Assembly (NCBI RefSeq): GCF_003426735.1
Contig: NZ_QVON01000005.1
Span: forward strand, 310,001 to 374,000
Source of the DNA: Arenibacter sp. P308M17
GTDB lineage: Bacteria; Bacteroidota; Bacteroidia; Flavobacteriales; Flavobacteriaceae
DNA length: 64,000 nt
Reading direction: 5' to 3'
Shown here in pieces: positions 21,383-31,378 of this stretch. Both the position numbers and the translations under genes were made by a program. A model generated the notes under the pieces. That model was given only the letters and a program-made list of their open reading frames with translations. It was not told the origin of the DNA and did not search any database. Within the stretch, counting starts at the first letter, position 1, and every line of letters begins with the position of its first letter.

Positions 21383-22228
21383 TCAATTGTTCAGCCCCAT
21401 ACCTTCCTTGATCAATTTCAAGCCTTTGGTATAGATTTCTTCGGAAGGCGAATAATCCCTCCATACATTAATGGCATTGGCAAACTCAGGGATAATGGTG
21501 CTAAATGCCTCAATGGTCAACCACCCGTCATACTTCACTTCCCTCAAGGCCATAAATACTTCGTCCCAATGAACCTGTCCGCTGCCGGGCGTGCCCCTGT
21601 CGTTCTCACTAATATGTACATGCTTTAAATGCGGGGCTATGGCTCTAATGGCCTGGGCCTGATTTTTTTCCTCGATATTGGCATGGTGCGTATCGAACAT
21701 GGCACCCAAGTTGGGATGGTTTACTTCCGTTACCATTTGGCCAAGGTCGGCCATAGTGTTGTACAAATAACATTCAAACCTGTTAACCGCTTCGGGAGTA
21801 AGTATAATATTGGCTTTCTGCGCATATTCGGCGGCTTTATACAGCATCTCATTGCTCCACTGTTTTTCCTGTAAGGTGGGAGGTTGACGTGTAAAAAAGG
21901 CAAAGGTGGAATGAAATGGCCCGCATATTACCTCTACATTGGCGGCCTCGGCCATATCTATGGTCCATTTTAACCGTTCCAGGCCCGCTTCCCTTATCTT
22001 CTTATCGGGACTGGCTATATTCTGCTCTGGCGACAAGGCACCTACAGCAGTGACCCCCATGTTGATACTGGAAAAATACCTGCCCAAGTTTGTATAATGC
22101 TTTAGATCCCCGTCGCCCAAAAATAGCTCAACACCATCATATCCCGTTGCTTTTAATTTGTCCACTATGGGATAATGTTCCTCCGTAACATGGTTGGTCC
22201 AAAGCAACATATTCATTCCAATTTTCAT
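21383..22228 (-). CDS. Sugar epimerase/isomerase, TIM barrel (D-tagatose/D-psicose 3-epimerase-like)
   Basis: A 281-aa AP-endonuclease-2-type TIM barrel. DTHHANIEEKN and HVHISENDRGTPGSGQVHW are the metal- and sugar-binding segments of ketose 3-epimerases, and a Glu follows in TIEAFS. It should be cytoplasmic. The frame extends to a TTG at 22252, but the ATG at 22228 (MKIGMNMLLW) matches the family start. It is 41 bp upstream of the ThuA gene, so the two are likely one transcript. A C3-epimerase next to ThuA suits keto-sugar handling. Confidence 0.88.
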   Translation of the reverse strand: MKIGMNMLLWTNHVTEEHYPIVDKLKATGYDGVELFLGDGDLKHYTNLGRYFSSINMGVTAVGALSPEQNIASPDKKIREAGLERLKWTIDMAEAANVEVICGPFHSTFAFFTRQPPTLQEKQWSNEMLYKAAEYAQKANIILTPEAVNRFECYLYNTMADLGQMVTEVNHPNLGAMFDTHHANIEEKNQAQAIRAIAPHLKHVHISENDRGTPGSGQVHWDEVFMALREVKYDGWLTIEAFSTIIPEFANAINVWRDYSPSEEIYTKGLKLIKEGMGLNN

Positions 22229-22283
22229 GTGTTTATATTTATTGTTTTTCAATGGTCACATAATATCCAGGTAATCATTTTCG

Positions 22284-22301
22284 TCCCGATACTTATCGGG
22301 A
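22284..22301. repeat. Perfect hairpin TCCCGATA CT TATCGGGA
   Basis: An 8-bp perfect stem with a 2-base loop in the 242-bp spacer between the MFS and epimerase genes, where it may attenuate or process the transcript. A degenerate relative occurs near 39178. Confidence 0.6.
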
Positions 22302-22470
22302 GTTTTGAAAATTTTGCTAATGGATATTTCATACTTGTGTGATCAATTAATTATAAAAAATATATTTCCTGTCCAATTACCTTTGGGCATGGCTTTTGGA
22401 AGGCGGGATCCTTGGCCATACCCCTGTAATTGGTTATTGCTTTTTAATTTTAAGTTCGTTATACCGATGG

Positions 22471-23715
22471 TTAGGCCGCGGCTCCCTGTCCTTGTTTTTT
22501 TGAGGCCCGTACCCAAAACCAAAGTATGGTAAAGAGGACGATCAATATAGCAGGGAAGGCCACCATGGTACCCAATGTAGCCTGCCCGGATACTAGTTCC
22601 AATTCATCTCCGGTAAATCCTGCGGCAGCGGCCTCAGCCTTGTCTGCATCTATCCATCCTCCAATAAAAGGTTGAAATATGGAAGAGGAAAACATTCCCA
22701 CAGCACCAATAATCGACAGACCCAGGGCACCACTTTTTGGGATTTTATCGGCAATAAAGCCAATCATGTTTGGCCAGAAATAGGCGATACCCAGAGCAAA
22801 GAAGATAGCTGCTACATAGGCCATGGTTCCTGTTTGGGTACTAAAAAGGTAGATTCCCAAGGTGGCCAAAACGGCAGATCCCAAAAGTACTCCTGTCTGG
22901 TCGAATTTATGGACAATTTCTCCTCCAAAATATCGGGCTACTGCCATTAGGCCCGTGGTCAAGGCCAATATAATCATAGGTTTGGCGCCACTCTTTGCCA
23001 AGATAATGCCTACCCATTGTTGTGGGCCAAATTCAGAAATGGCTGTCAAGGACATACAGATTATCATAAATATAAACAGCGGGGACAACATGGCCTTGAA
23101 ATTTCCACTAAGTGTAGCGGCAGCCTCCACTTTGGCACTTGGCCAAGTTTGTCCAAAAAACAAATAGGCATAGATCAATGTAGGGATCAAAATGAACCAG
23201 ATCTGGGTTTCCCAGCTCAATCCGGAGCTGGTCATAAATTCGGAAAGAAGACTTCCGATCATGATACCTCCAGGAAACCACATATGGAAACGGTTCATCA
23301 TTTTACTCATCCTTGTACCGGAATAGGCGTCCGCAATCATGGGGTTACAGGCAGCTTCGGTACATCCGTTGCCCAGTCCTATCAATAAGGTGGAGATGAG
23401 CAAGCCCGCATAACTGCCGGAATAGATGGTCAGAATAATTCCTAGGGCATGTGCAAAAAAGGCAAATTGCATAATGGCCTTTCCTCCAACCTTATGGTAG
23501 ATTAAACCTCCAATAACCATAGATATCGGAAAACCAAAAAACCACATTGAATTGATAAAGCCAAGTTGTTCTGCGCTTAAACTTAGTTCCTCTCCCAACT
23601 GTGGAAGAATCCCGGCCCTGATACTAAAAGAAAAGGCGGTGGTAATTAATGCGAAACAGCTACCGTAAAACAGTCTGTTGGCATTGTTTTTTTGTTGATC
23701 ATTTGAATGTTCCAT
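22471..23715 (-). CDS. MFS transporter, probably sugar or sugar-derivative uptake
   Basis: A 414-aa protein with twelve hydrophobic segments. The N-terminal half holds GFINSMWFFGFPISMVIGGL and a loop with YHKVGGKAIM in the position of the MFS A-motif. The second half has GEIVHKFDQTGVL at the equivalent place. It is the first gene of the leftward arm, followed by an epimerase and a ThuA protein, so the likely job is inner-membrane uptake of the sugar used by this locus. The substrate cannot be read from sequence. Confidence 0.87.
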   Translation of the reverse strand: MEHSNDQQKNNANRLFYGSCFALITTAFSFSIRAGILPQLGEELSLSAEQLGFINSMWFFGFPISMVIGGLIYHKVGGKAIMQFAFFAHALGIILTIYSGSYAGLLISTLLIGLGNGCTEAACNPMIADAYSGTRMSKMMNRFHMWFPGGIMIGSLLSEFMTSSGLSWETQIWFILIPTLIYAYLFFGQTWPSAKVEAAATLSGNFKAMLSPLFIFMIICMSLTAISEFGPQQWVGIILAKSGAKPMIILALTTGLMAVARYFGGEIVHKFDQTGVLLGSAVLATLGIYLFSTQTGTMAYVAAIFFALGIAYFWPNMIGFIADKIPKSGALGLSIIGAVGMFSSSIFQPFIGGWIDADKAEAAAAGFTGDELELVSGQATLGTMVAFPAILIVLFTILWFWVRASKKQGQGAAA

Positions 23716-24241
23716 TGGATGTAATAGATTTTTGATTAGGTGGTGTATAATTTAATTTTTGATTTCAGCGTATAAGTTTAATCTCTTTTTTACAATAATC
23801 ATAATTTATTTTTAATTGTTTTGTCAAATAAAAAATTAATGACTACCTATTTTGCGCTTTTATTACCTGAGCTCTAATCATTTGTTCATGATAAAATCAT
23901 GGCCCTTTCCTGTTAAAAAATTAAAAGCTGATAAATTTAAACTTTAAAGATTTTTGAAAGTTCCTGTTTCCTGCTAAATGATGGTACTTTTTTGTCTTAA
24001 CAATAAATAGGTGCCTTGGCCATAAATTCGATTGGCGTTATAGCAATTCATAGGTATAATATATAAGGAAGTACTTTGGAAATTATTGTATAAGGCAATT
24101 CCGGATGAGTCGGGAAGGGTAAAATAGGCTTATAAATGGTCCTATGCTTGCTGTAAATTGTATTTCAGTAATGGGGATTGACTTTATACGGATTTTAAAT
24201 TGGGATAGATACGGTTAGATTGTAGTCCATATTATTGACGC
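23716..24241. promoter_or_regulatory. AT-rich 526-bp spacer upstream of MFS transporter
   Basis: No gene was seen. The stretch near the MFS start is very AT-rich and probably holds the promoter for the MFS/epimerase/ThuA unit. The AraC gene ends at its right edge. Confidence 0.4.
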
Positions 24242-25126
24242 CTAGGAAATACTGGTTTTTATGTTCAGGAACAATTTTCGGTACTCATGGGGGCTCATAT
24301 GTACGATTGCCTTGAACTGCCTGTTGAAATTGGATAGGGCATTAAAACCACACTCATAACTTATTTGCGAAATATTTAAATTATCTTCCAACAACAATTT
24401 TCTGGAATGCCCTATTCGGATTTCATTTACAAAGCGGGTAAATGTTTTATTGGCCCTGGGTTTAAAATAGCGGCAGAAAGAAGTGGTGGTCATATTGAGC
24501 ATTTCCGATATTTCTTCCAATGATATTTTGGTCTTGAAATTGGACATTACGTAGTCATAGACAATCCGCATTTTGTCGGCATCATCGCCTTTGAACACAT
24601 TGGTGTACCCCGGACTGGACAATAGATGGTGTTCTTCACTGTTGGCCAGGATATCTATTATTTCAAATAGTTTTATAATTCTCCGAAAACCTTGTTCGTT
24701 ATTAATTTTGAGTAAAAGTTTATTTATTTTATTTCGGGTTTCCCCATAAAATTCCATCCCTCTCATCGAATTTTCCACAAACTTGTTGATATTATAAAAT
24801 TCTTCCTTGCCCAACAGGGATTCACTAAAAAGGTCGTGGTCAAAATAAATTACCAAGCCTCTGGTAGAAAGTTTGCTGTTCTTTTCAAAATAGGCGTCAT
24901 CGCTACGCCATAAATGGGGGAGGTTGGGACCGGTAACAACCAGGTCGCCCTTTTCAAAAGATTGAACATGGTCCCCAACAAATCTGGTTCCTTTGCCCTC
25001 TGCTATCAATGATATTTGGTAATCGGGATGAAAATGCCAGTTTGGATTGAAGTAGGGGCCTACCATATCCTTATAAATAAAAGTTTCTTTAGTGGTCAGT
25101 GTTTTTTCAATGTTGGGGGTACTCAT
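24242..25126 (-). CDS. AraC-family regulator of the sugar locus
   Basis: A 294-aa paralogue of the two regulators at 2530 and 3452. The cupin motif is WHFHPDYQISLIAEGKG followed by GPNLPHLW. The C-terminal double HTH is SLEEISEMLNMTTTSFCRFF ... IVHMSPHEYRKLF. It sits at the centre of the two-armed locus, between the leftward transporter unit and the rightward ThuA unit, so local control of both is the simplest reading. Its start faces a 307-bp divergent region. Confidence 0.9.
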   Translation of the reverse strand: MSTPNIEKTLTTKETFIYKDMVGPYFNPNWHFHPDYQISLIAEGKGTRFVGDHVQSFEKGDLVVTGPNLPHLWRSDDAYFEKNSKLSTRGLVIYFDHDLFSESLLGKEEFYNINKFVENSMRGMEFYGETRNKINKLLLKINNEQGFRRIIKLFEIIDILANSEEHHLLSSPGYTNVFKGDDADKMRIVYDYVMSNFKTKISLEEISEMLNMTTTSFCRYFKPRANKTFTRFVNEIRIGHSRKLLLEDNLNISQISYECGFNALSNFNRQFKAIVHMSPHEYRKLFLNIKTSIS

Positions 25127-25433
25127 AAATTTCCTGATTGAATTTTATTTTGGCTAATTTAAGACAAAAAAGTGTCATCTTTTAGTAAGATAGAGGGAAT
25201 ATCCAAGCAGATAGTATTTTAGATTTGTAAGGATAAGTTTTTATTGTCAAATTTTATCAGGATGAATTTTAGGAATAGTGTATAAAATTCGATAATAAAT
25301 TTGGATATTGATAAACAATATCGCTTAGTGTCCTGTCAACATTTCAATGACCCATAGGTTTAGGATTGACCGGACACTAGAGCGGTCGTAATGGGAAAAG
25401 TGGATACATCAGGTATGAAAGATTTGTATTATT
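25127..25433. promoter_or_regulatory. Divergent control region of the sugar locus
   Basis: A 307-bp AT-rich spacer between the AraC gene and the rightward operon. It holds a 56-bp palindromic element at 25325-25380 close to the ThuA start. Confidence 0.45.
25325..25380. repeat. Short palindrome with TAGTGTCCTGTCAA ends
   Basis: Left arm TTAGTGTCCTGTCAA (25325-25339) and right arm TTGACCGGACACTAG (25366-25380) pair with one internal mismatch. The ends match those of the larger elements at 40.9 and 49.7 kb, so this looks like an internally deleted copy. It sits 54 bp before the ThuA start codon. Confidence 0.8.
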
Positions 25434-26627
25434 ATGTTGGAATTGTTAATTTACAGGTATTCTTTTTTTAGGAATTCCATAAGGAATGGCATAGGGCCAT
25501 TGGTTGTGGTTTTCATGCTTGTTTCCTGTGGTAATTACGATAGCAAAGTCAATCCGGTCTTAGCCCAGGGAAATTCGGAGCGTTCGGTGGCAAAAGCGGG
25601 CATATTGGAATTGGATAACGCTCGTCCCATTATGGACGGGGAAGCTTTTAAAAATGAAAGGAGTCCAGATGAATACCGTGTAACATACAATGATCTGGAA
25701 GGCCCTGGAAAAGGCAGGCATATTGTTTTTATCGCTACGGATCACGAATATAGGGGAGAAGAAACCTTGCCCGCCCTGGCAAGGATCTTGGCCAAAAGAT
25801 ATGGTTTCAGCTGTACGGTGATATGGGCCTTGGACCAGAATGGCCATATCTTTCCCGGGGGATCGGATCTAAAGGGGCTGGAAGTCCTTGAGGAGGCGGA
25901 CCTTATGGTAATGTTCATGAGGTTTGCCAATTTTGAAGACGGACAAATGCAATATATAGATGATTATTTACAAAGGGGTGGGGCCGTAATAGGTTTGCGG
26001 ACTACTACCCATGCTTTTAAAAATGCCGATAACCCTAATTGGAAACATTATGACTACAGGTATGATGGGGATAAAGAGGCTTGGCAGGGCGGATTTGGAG
26101 AGTTGGTGTTAGGGGAGACCTGGGTAGGCCACTATGGCAAGAACCATCAGCAGGCTTCCAAATTTATTTTGGAAGAGAACAATAGGGAACATCCCATAAT
26201 GCGAGGGGTACACAATGCATGGGCCCAATGCGGAGGATATAATGCCTACCCCCAGGGCAAGGACTTGAAGATATTGGCCCGCGGAAGGGTATTGAACGGA
26301 ATGACCCCTGATGCGGAGCCGGATCCGGACAAGGAAGAGCTTCCAGTTGCCTGGGTCAGAACCTACCAATTGGAATCAGGTAAGCCCGGAAGGGCGTTTA
26401 CAACGACCCATGGCGCTTCCGAAGATATATTGAGCGAGGGATTCAGAAGAATGCTTATTAACGCCTGTTTCTGGGGATTGGGGATGGAAGAAGATATAAA
26501 AGGGGATAATCCGATAGATTTTGTAGGGGCCTACGAACCTACTACCTTTAATTTTGAAGGATATCAAAAAAATGTAAAGCCTTCCGACCTGAAGGGGTGG
26601 GAATCGGTAATAATGCCGAGAAAATAA
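25434..26627 (+). CDS. ThuA-domain lipoprotein (right arm)
   Basis: A 397-aa paralogue of the 20220-21341 protein. The lipobox LVSC puts the lipid on Cys32 after an unusually long N-region; no later ATG precedes the signal. The ThuA domain begins at HIVFIATDHEYRGEETLP and includes VIGLRTTTHAF, GELVLGETWVGHYGKNH and PVAWVRTYQLESGKPGRAF. It heads the rightward operon, 23 bp before a TIM-barrel gene. Two ThuA lipoproteins in one locus suggest two related substrates or two steps. Confidence 0.88.
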   Translation: MLELLIYRYSFFRNSIRNGIGPLVVVFMLVSCGNYDSKVNPVLAQGNSERSVAKAGILELDNARPIMDGEAFKNERSPDEYRVTYNDLEGPGKGRHIVFIATDHEYRGEETLPALARILAKRYGFSCTVIWALDQNGHIFPGGSDLKGLEVLEEADLMVMFMRFANFEDGQMQYIDDYLQRGGAVIGLRTTTHAFKNADNPNWKHYDYRYDGDKEAWQGGFGELVLGETWVGHYGKNHQQASKFILEENNREHPIMRGVHNAWAQCGGYNAYPQGKDLKILARGRVLNGMTPDAEPDPDKEELPVAWVRTYQLESGKPGRAFTTTHGASEDILSEGFRRMLINACFWGLGMEEDIKGDNPIDFVGAYEPTTFNFEGYQKNVKPSDLKGWESVIMPRK

Positions 26628-26650
26628 TATAATGAATAAAAACTGAGGTT

Positions 26651-27700
26651 ATGCCAGAAAACAATTATCCAAAACTCCACAACGCTTCGTGGCCCGGTGT
26701 GGTAGGAAAAGGACCTGATTCAGAGCCACCAATTTCAATAGATACCATGATAGAGCTCACTGCCAATGCAGAGGTGGACGGAGTTAAATTTGACGGATTC
26801 GACCTTTTTGCTGCGGATCCCCATTTGGATATCGATTCCAATGATGATGGGATAAAAAAAATGGCCGATAAGGCGAGATCCAAAAATCTTGAAATAGGAA
26901 GTTTGGTAGCCCCGGTATGGGCAGGAACGGGAGGAGGTTCCGCAATGGGATCCAGGGAAGAACGCAATCAATTCGTTACCCAGGTTCGCAAGGCCTGTAT
27001 TATTGGAAAAAAACTACGGGATCTCGGGATACGTCCCAACGGGGTAATAAGAATAGACTCGTCCGTTGATCCCCATAGTTGGGCCGCCGACCCCGTGGCC
27101 AACACCAAATTAATTGCCCAAACCTTCCGTGAGGCCTGCGATGTGGCCGCCGATTACGGGGAGTCCTTAGCTGCCGAAGGTGAAATTTGCTGGGGGGGAA
27201 TGCACGGTTGGAAGACCATGGTGAACACCCTTGAGGCCGTAGATAGGCCCAACATTGGGTTTCAGGCCGATATGGCACATACCTTATTGTACCTTTTGGG
27301 GTATAATAAGGAGGACGAAAGAATCTTGCCCAAAGACTTCGATTGGAAAGATCGGGCTACATTGACCGAAGGCCTTAAGACCGTTACGGCCGCACTTCGC
27401 CCATGGACCATTGATTTTCACGTGGCCCAAAATGATGGTACGGTGTTCGGGTCCGGTTCCCATGATAAAACGGGAAGACATTGCCAGGCATCGGATCCCA
27501 ATGGAAAATTGGACATCGCCGTGGATGCCGGCCATTGGTTACGCGATGAAAACGGCAACCTCACCAAAAAAATCAGACATATCTGTTGGGATGGGTGTAT
27601 GTTCCCCAATGATGTTATGATGCGGCCCAAAACTTGGAACGATATTTTGGGAGCTATGATAAAGGTGCGTCAACAGCACGGGTGGTATGAGGCGCCTTAA
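26651..27700 (+). CDS. Sugar isomerase/epimerase-type TIM barrel
   Basis: A 349-aa AP-endonuclease-2-type TIM barrel. Candidate metal ligands are Glu in [10 protein letters not shown], Asp in [11 protein letters not shown], His in [12 protein letters not shown] and a later Asp in DIAVDAGHW. It differs from the epimerase at 21383 (about 350 against 281 aa), so it is a different subfamily. It is tightly spaced after ThuA and precedes a Gfo/Idh/MocA gene, which supports a role on an oxidised sugar or cyclitol. Confidence 0.83.
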   Translation: MPENNYPKLHNASWPGVVGKGPDSEPPISIDTMIELTANAEVDGVKFDGFDLFAADPHLDIDSNDDGIKKMADKARSKNLEIGSLVAPVWAGTGGGSAMGSREERNQFVTQVRKACIIGKKLRDLGIRPNGVIRIDSSVDPHSWAADPVANTKLIAQTFREACDVAADYGESLAAEGEICWGGMHGWKTMVNTLEAVDRPNIGFQADMAHTLLYLLGYNKEDERILPKDFDWKDRATLTEGLKTVTAALRPWTIDFHVAQNDGTVFGSGSHDKTGRHCQASDPNGKLDIAVDAGHWLRDENGNLTKKIRHICWDGCMFPNDVMMRPKTWNDILGAMIKVRQQHGWYEAP

Positions 27701-27765
27701 GACAAAAGGTCTTTTAAACATTTGTTAAGCTGAAATTTTAATTCAAAATAAAAAATAGAGTACAC

Positions 27766-28920
27766 ATGTCAAGTAAGAAAGAATTACGAATAGGATTGGT
27801 AGGTTACGGATTTATGGGAAGAACCCATTCCAACGGTTATCGGAGAGTGGGTAATTTTTTTCCCGAACTGGAATACCGACCCGTATTAAAAGCAATTTGC
27901 GGGCGCAACCTGGAACGTACCCAGGCCTTTGCGGATCAATGGGGCTATGAATCCGTAGAAACCGATTGGAGAAAGCTTATTGCCCGTGATGATATTGATG
28001 CCATTGATATATGTACCCCTAACAATATGCACGCCGAAATTGCCATTGCGGCCGCAGAGGCGGGAAAAATGGTTTTATGTGAAAAACCTTTGGCGCGCAC
28101 CGTGGCAGAAGCCCAGCCAATGGTAGATGCCATTGAAAAGGCAGGAGTGCCCAACACCGTTTATTTCAATTATAGGAGGCTGCCATCGGTAACTTTGGCG
28201 AAACAACTTATAGATGCGGGCAAACTGGGTAAAATATTTCATTATAGGGCCAACTTCTTACAGGATTGGACCATTAGTCCGGAACTCCCACAGGGCGGGG
28301 AGGGCTTATGGCGATTGGATAACGACGCGGCCGGGTCCGGTGTTACGGGCGACTTGCTCGCACATTGTATAGATACTGCCATGTGGTTAAACGGGGGGAT
28401 AAAGGATGTTTCCGCCATGACCGAAACCTTTATTAAAGAAAGGGTACATACCGGTACGGGAGAAAAGCAGAAGGTAACCATAGATGATGCCTGTATGTTC
28501 CACTGTCATTTTGATAATGGATCCTTGGGTCTTTTTGAATCCACAAGGTACGCCAGAGGACACAAGGCGTTATATACTTTTGAAATAAACGGGGAGCATG
28601 CCTCCATAAAATGGAACTTGCACGACTTGAGCCGTTTGGAGTATTTTGATCATAGGGATGAATCCCAGGAGAGGGGTTGGCGTTCCATCCATGTTACCGA
28701 TGGGGACCATCCTTATATGGATAAATGGTGGGTACCCGGACTATCCATTGGGTATGAGCATAGTTTTGTACACCAGATAGCAGACTTTTTAAAAGCCTTA
28801 CAGGAAGGAAAACCGTGTTCACCTACATTTAGGGAAGCCCAAGAAACGCAGAAAGTCTGTGAAGCCGTATTGGAATCGGCAAGAACCAAAAGTTGGAAGG
28901 ACACTGGTGTAAAATGGTAA
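27766..28920 (+). CDS. Gfo/Idh/MocA-family oxidoreductase (first copy)
   Basis: A 384-aa NAD(P)-dependent sugar or inositol dehydrogenase. Rossmann motif GYGFMG at 13-18; the family EKP motif is at 106-108 (CEKPLA). The C-terminal sheet domain includes [17 protein letters not shown], where Asp and His form the usual catalytic set. Relatives oxidise sugars at C2 or C3; ThuB, the partner of ThuA in Sinorhizobium, belongs to this family. It lies 65 bp after the TIM barrel with a small hairpin (AAGAC/GTCTT) between. Confidence 0.9.
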   Translation: MSSKKELRIGLVGYGFMGRTHSNGYRRVGNFFPELEYRPVLKAICGRNLERTQAFADQWGYESVETDWRKLIARDDIDAIDICTPNNMHAEIAIAAAEAGKMVLCEKPLARTVAEAQPMVDAIEKAGVPNTVYFNYRRLPSVTLAKQLIDAGKLGKIFHYRANFLQDWTISPELPQGGEGLWRLDNDAAGSGVTGDLLAHCIDTAMWLNGGIKDVSAMTETFIKERVHTGTGEKQKVTIDDACMFHCHFDNGSLGLFESTRYARGHKALYTFEINGEHASIKWNLHDLSRLEYFDHRDESQERGWRSIHVTDGDHPYMDKWWVPGLSIGYEHSFVHQIADFLKALQEGKPCSPTFREAQETQKVCEAVLESARTKSWKDTGVKW

Positions 28921-29011
28921 CCTCAAACTTTACCGGATACGGGAAGTTCACTTTTTGGATTTGAACTATCAATTTTTAAATTTTATTGTGAACCGGAAAT
29001 TAAAATTAACT

Positions 29012-29165
29012 TTAGTACATGACAAAAAAAGCTTGAACAAGGTTTCTCGGAAAATCCGTTTTACCCCGACCCTAAAAGGTGCTTGATTTTCCTCGATTTC
29101 TCCCTTTAGGGATGGGGTATAAAATTGAGTAAAATTTTACTGAATTGAATTTTGTCACTTACTAA
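29012..29165. repeat. Palindromic element with TTAGTACATGACAAAA ends
   Basis: Left end TTAGTACATGACAAAA (29012-29027) and right end TTTTGTCACTTACTAA (29150-29165) are complementary except at two bases. An inner stem ACCCCGACCCTAAA / TTTAGGGATGGGGT has two mismatches. It sits between the first Gfo/Idh gene and the alcohol dehydrogenase, filling most of their 266-bp gap. The end matches the element at 20.1 kb. Confidence 0.78.
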
Positions 29166-29186
29166 GAAAATGAATAAATTTTTACT

Positions 29187-30299
29187 ATGAGTAATTCTAT
29201 AAAAGGGTTTTGTCTTCAATCCAACGAAAAAATATATCCGAACAGCGGTCAATCGGTCCTTAGTAATTCTGCAGTTGTAGATATGGAAATGCCTCCCTTA
29301 AAGGAAGGGGAAATATTAGCGAAAACCCTGTACACGGGAATTTGCGGTTCGGACAATAGCGCTACTATTGGAAAGGCCAATTTTGATTGGGTGCAACGTC
29401 CAAGGGTTATTGGGCACGAGTTTAGCGCCGAGGTGTTGGAGTTGGGGCCCGGGGACCACGGTGACCTTAAGGTGGGGGATATTTTTACGCCCTTGGCCAT
29501 GTTGGGGTGCAGGGAAGAGGATTGTCCGGCCTGCAGTGTGTCCAAATGGAATTTATGCCCAAAAAAGGAAATAATCGGTTTTCATAGAAACGGGGGGTTC
29601 GGACAACAAGTAGTATTGGAGTCGGATCGTGTGGTGCCATTAATGAAAGGCCTAAGCCCCGCCCAAGGTGCCTTGGTAGAGCCTCTGTCCATAATTACCA
29701 ACGCCCTTTACAATAAGTGCGATATTAAGCCGGGACAGGATGTAGTAGTGACCGGCTGCGGAATCATAGGCATGATGTCCGCAGAAGTGGCACGTGCAGC
29801 AGGGGCAAGGGTGGCCGTAACTGGTATTGCGCACGATAGGGATATCCGATTAAAGAGGGCCAAGGAAAGAGGTTTTATCACCATAGAAGTGTCGCCCGAA
29901 AATACATTGACCTCCCAATTGCAAAATGGTATTACCGATGAGCACGGTATTCCCTTTGGTACCAATGGAAAAGTGGATCTTGTTATAGAATGTTCCGGTG
30001 TTCCACCGGTACTATCAGAGGCCGTAGGAGTTGTAAGGCCGGAAGGGGATATTTGCGTTATTGCCACCTATGGCACGGATGTACAGATCAATGCCACGCA
30101 CCTTACCCGTACCTCCTTGAACATGAGGGGGTCCATGGGGTCTTGCAGGGCAGACTATATGGCCGCACAAAAATTGATGGTTACCGGTATTTTTCCTTCT
30201 GAGCATTATACGGATTACTATGATTTTAAGGACATCAACCAAGCTTTTGAGGATTCGATAAAGGCTAACAATATGAAGGCCGTTGTAAAAATGAACTAA
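29187..30299 (+). CDS. Zinc-dependent medium-chain alcohol/polyol dehydrogenase
   Basis: A 370-aa MDR dehydrogenase. Catalytic zinc ligands: Cys53 (GICGSD), His77-Glu78 (IGHEF) and Glu in ALVEPLSI. Structural-zinc cysteines are Cys108, Cys113, Cys116 and Cys124; the first spacing is four residues instead of the usual two. The NAD domain begins VVVTGCGIIGMM. It fits sorbitol/threonine-dehydrogenase-like enzymes that oxidise sugar alcohols. An element of repeat family 2 separates it from the first Gfo/Idh gene, so it may have its own promoter. Confidence 0.9.
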   Translation: MSNSIKGFCLQSNEKIYPNSGQSVLSNSAVVDMEMPPLKEGEILAKTLYTGICGSDNSATIGKANFDWVQRPRVIGHEFSAEVLELGPGDHGDLKVGDIFTPLAMLGCREEDCPACSVSKWNLCPKKEIIGFHRNGGFGQQVVLESDRVVPLMKGLSPAQGALVEPLSIITNALYNKCDIKPGQDVVVTGCGIIGMMSAEVARAAGARVAVTGIAHDRDIRLKRAKERGFITIEVSPENTLTSQLQNGITDEHGIPFGTNGKVDLVIECSGVPPVLSEAVGVVRPEGDICVIATYGTDVQINATHLTRTSLNMRGSMGSCRADYMAAQKLMVTGIFPSEHYTDYYDFKDINQAFEDSIKANNMKAVVKMN

Positions 30300-30358
30300 C
30301 CATTTATTTGTTCTTGCACGGGCCTACAACCTAATTTTAAAAAACAGCATTAAGGATT

Positions 30359-31378
30359 ATGCATAAAATATTTATCACCGGAGGTACCGGCTGTATAGGA
30401 TCGGTCACTATTTATAAGCTTCTACAATCCAAGGAGGTGGGGAAAATTGTTATTGCGACCCGCTCCAACAATGTGGACCCATTAAAATTATGGCTCCCTG
30501 ATGACTTGGATTCCCGTTTGGAGTTCGTTACCCTGGATGTTTCCAATTATAAAGAGATGGAAAACGTATTGTTGACGGTAGATCCTACGCACATTATTCA
30601 TTTGGGGGCATACCAAAGTCCGGATTGTTCCCGTGACCATATAGGTGGAATGGAAATAAATACCGGAGGCACCATGGCTCTTTTTGATGCTGCCGAAAAA
30701 TTGACCAATCTCAAACGATTTGTTTTTGCCAGCTCGGCCGCGGTCTACGGTATGAGGTCCATGTACCCCCAGGATATAATAAATGAGGACGTTCCATTGG
30801 CCCCGCCCAACCACTACGGTATTTGGAAATTGTCCGGGGAACATTTGGCACGTTTGTTTCATGATAATACTAAAATACCCACCGTATGTCTTAGGTTGAA
30901 CACCACCTACGGAAAGGGAAGGGACAAAGGGAAGACCTCCGCCCCTACCAATGCTCTAAAGGCTATAGTACTGGGGGCAGTGGAAGGAAAGGTAATTCCT
31001 TTCGAAATGCCTTACCAGGGAAGGGAAAATTACCATTTTGTAGAGGATGTGGGAGCTCAATTCGCGGCTTGTGCCCTACAGCCCTACGAAGGTTTTGGAG
31101 CCTTCAATATACAGGGAGAGACTATTCCGATAACCTCATTTCTCAATATTATAAAAGAACAGGCCACCCTTTTGGGTATGGGAGATTATGCGTCACTTTC
31201 GGTTACCGAGGGGGCTCCGCCCAACCTTTTCGTTTGCGATTTGGACCATAGTAAAATAGCGGGCACATTCAAAAATTTGCCATTGACGGAAATAGCGGAG
31301 GGAATACGAAAATCATTGCTAGAGTTTAAGTCAATGGCCGAAAAGGGCAACTTAAAATATTCTACGGCTACCTCATGA
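30359..31378 (+). CDS. NAD-dependent epimerase/dehydratase (extended SDR)
   Basis: A 339-aa extended short-chain dehydrogenase. The nucleotide-binding motif is GGTGCIG (8-14), followed by FASSAAVYG and the active-site pair Tyr153/Lys157 (YGIWK). Substrates of this class are nucleotide sugars or free sugar acids. With no nucleotide-sugar or glycosyltransferase gene nearby, a catabolic sugar oxidoreductase is more likely. The ATG of the next gene overlaps its stop by four bases (31375-31378), so the two are translationally linked. Confidence 0.87.
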   Translation: MHKIFITGGTGCIGSVTIYKLLQSKEVGKIVIATRSNNVDPLKLWLPDDLDSRLEFVTLDVSNYKEMENVLLTVDPTHIIHLGAYQSPDCSRDHIGGMEINTGGTMALFDAAEKLTNLKRFVFASSAAVYGMRSMYPQDIINEDVPLAPPNHYGIWKLSGEHLARLFHDNTKIPTVCLRLNTTYGKGRDKGKTSAPTNALKAIVLGAVEGKVIPFEMPYQGRENYHFVEDVGAQFAACALQPYEGFGAFNIQGETIPITSFLNIIKEQATLLGMGDYASLSVTEGAPPNLFVCDLDHSKIAGTFKNLPLTEIAEGIRKSLLEFKSMAEKGNLKYSTATS

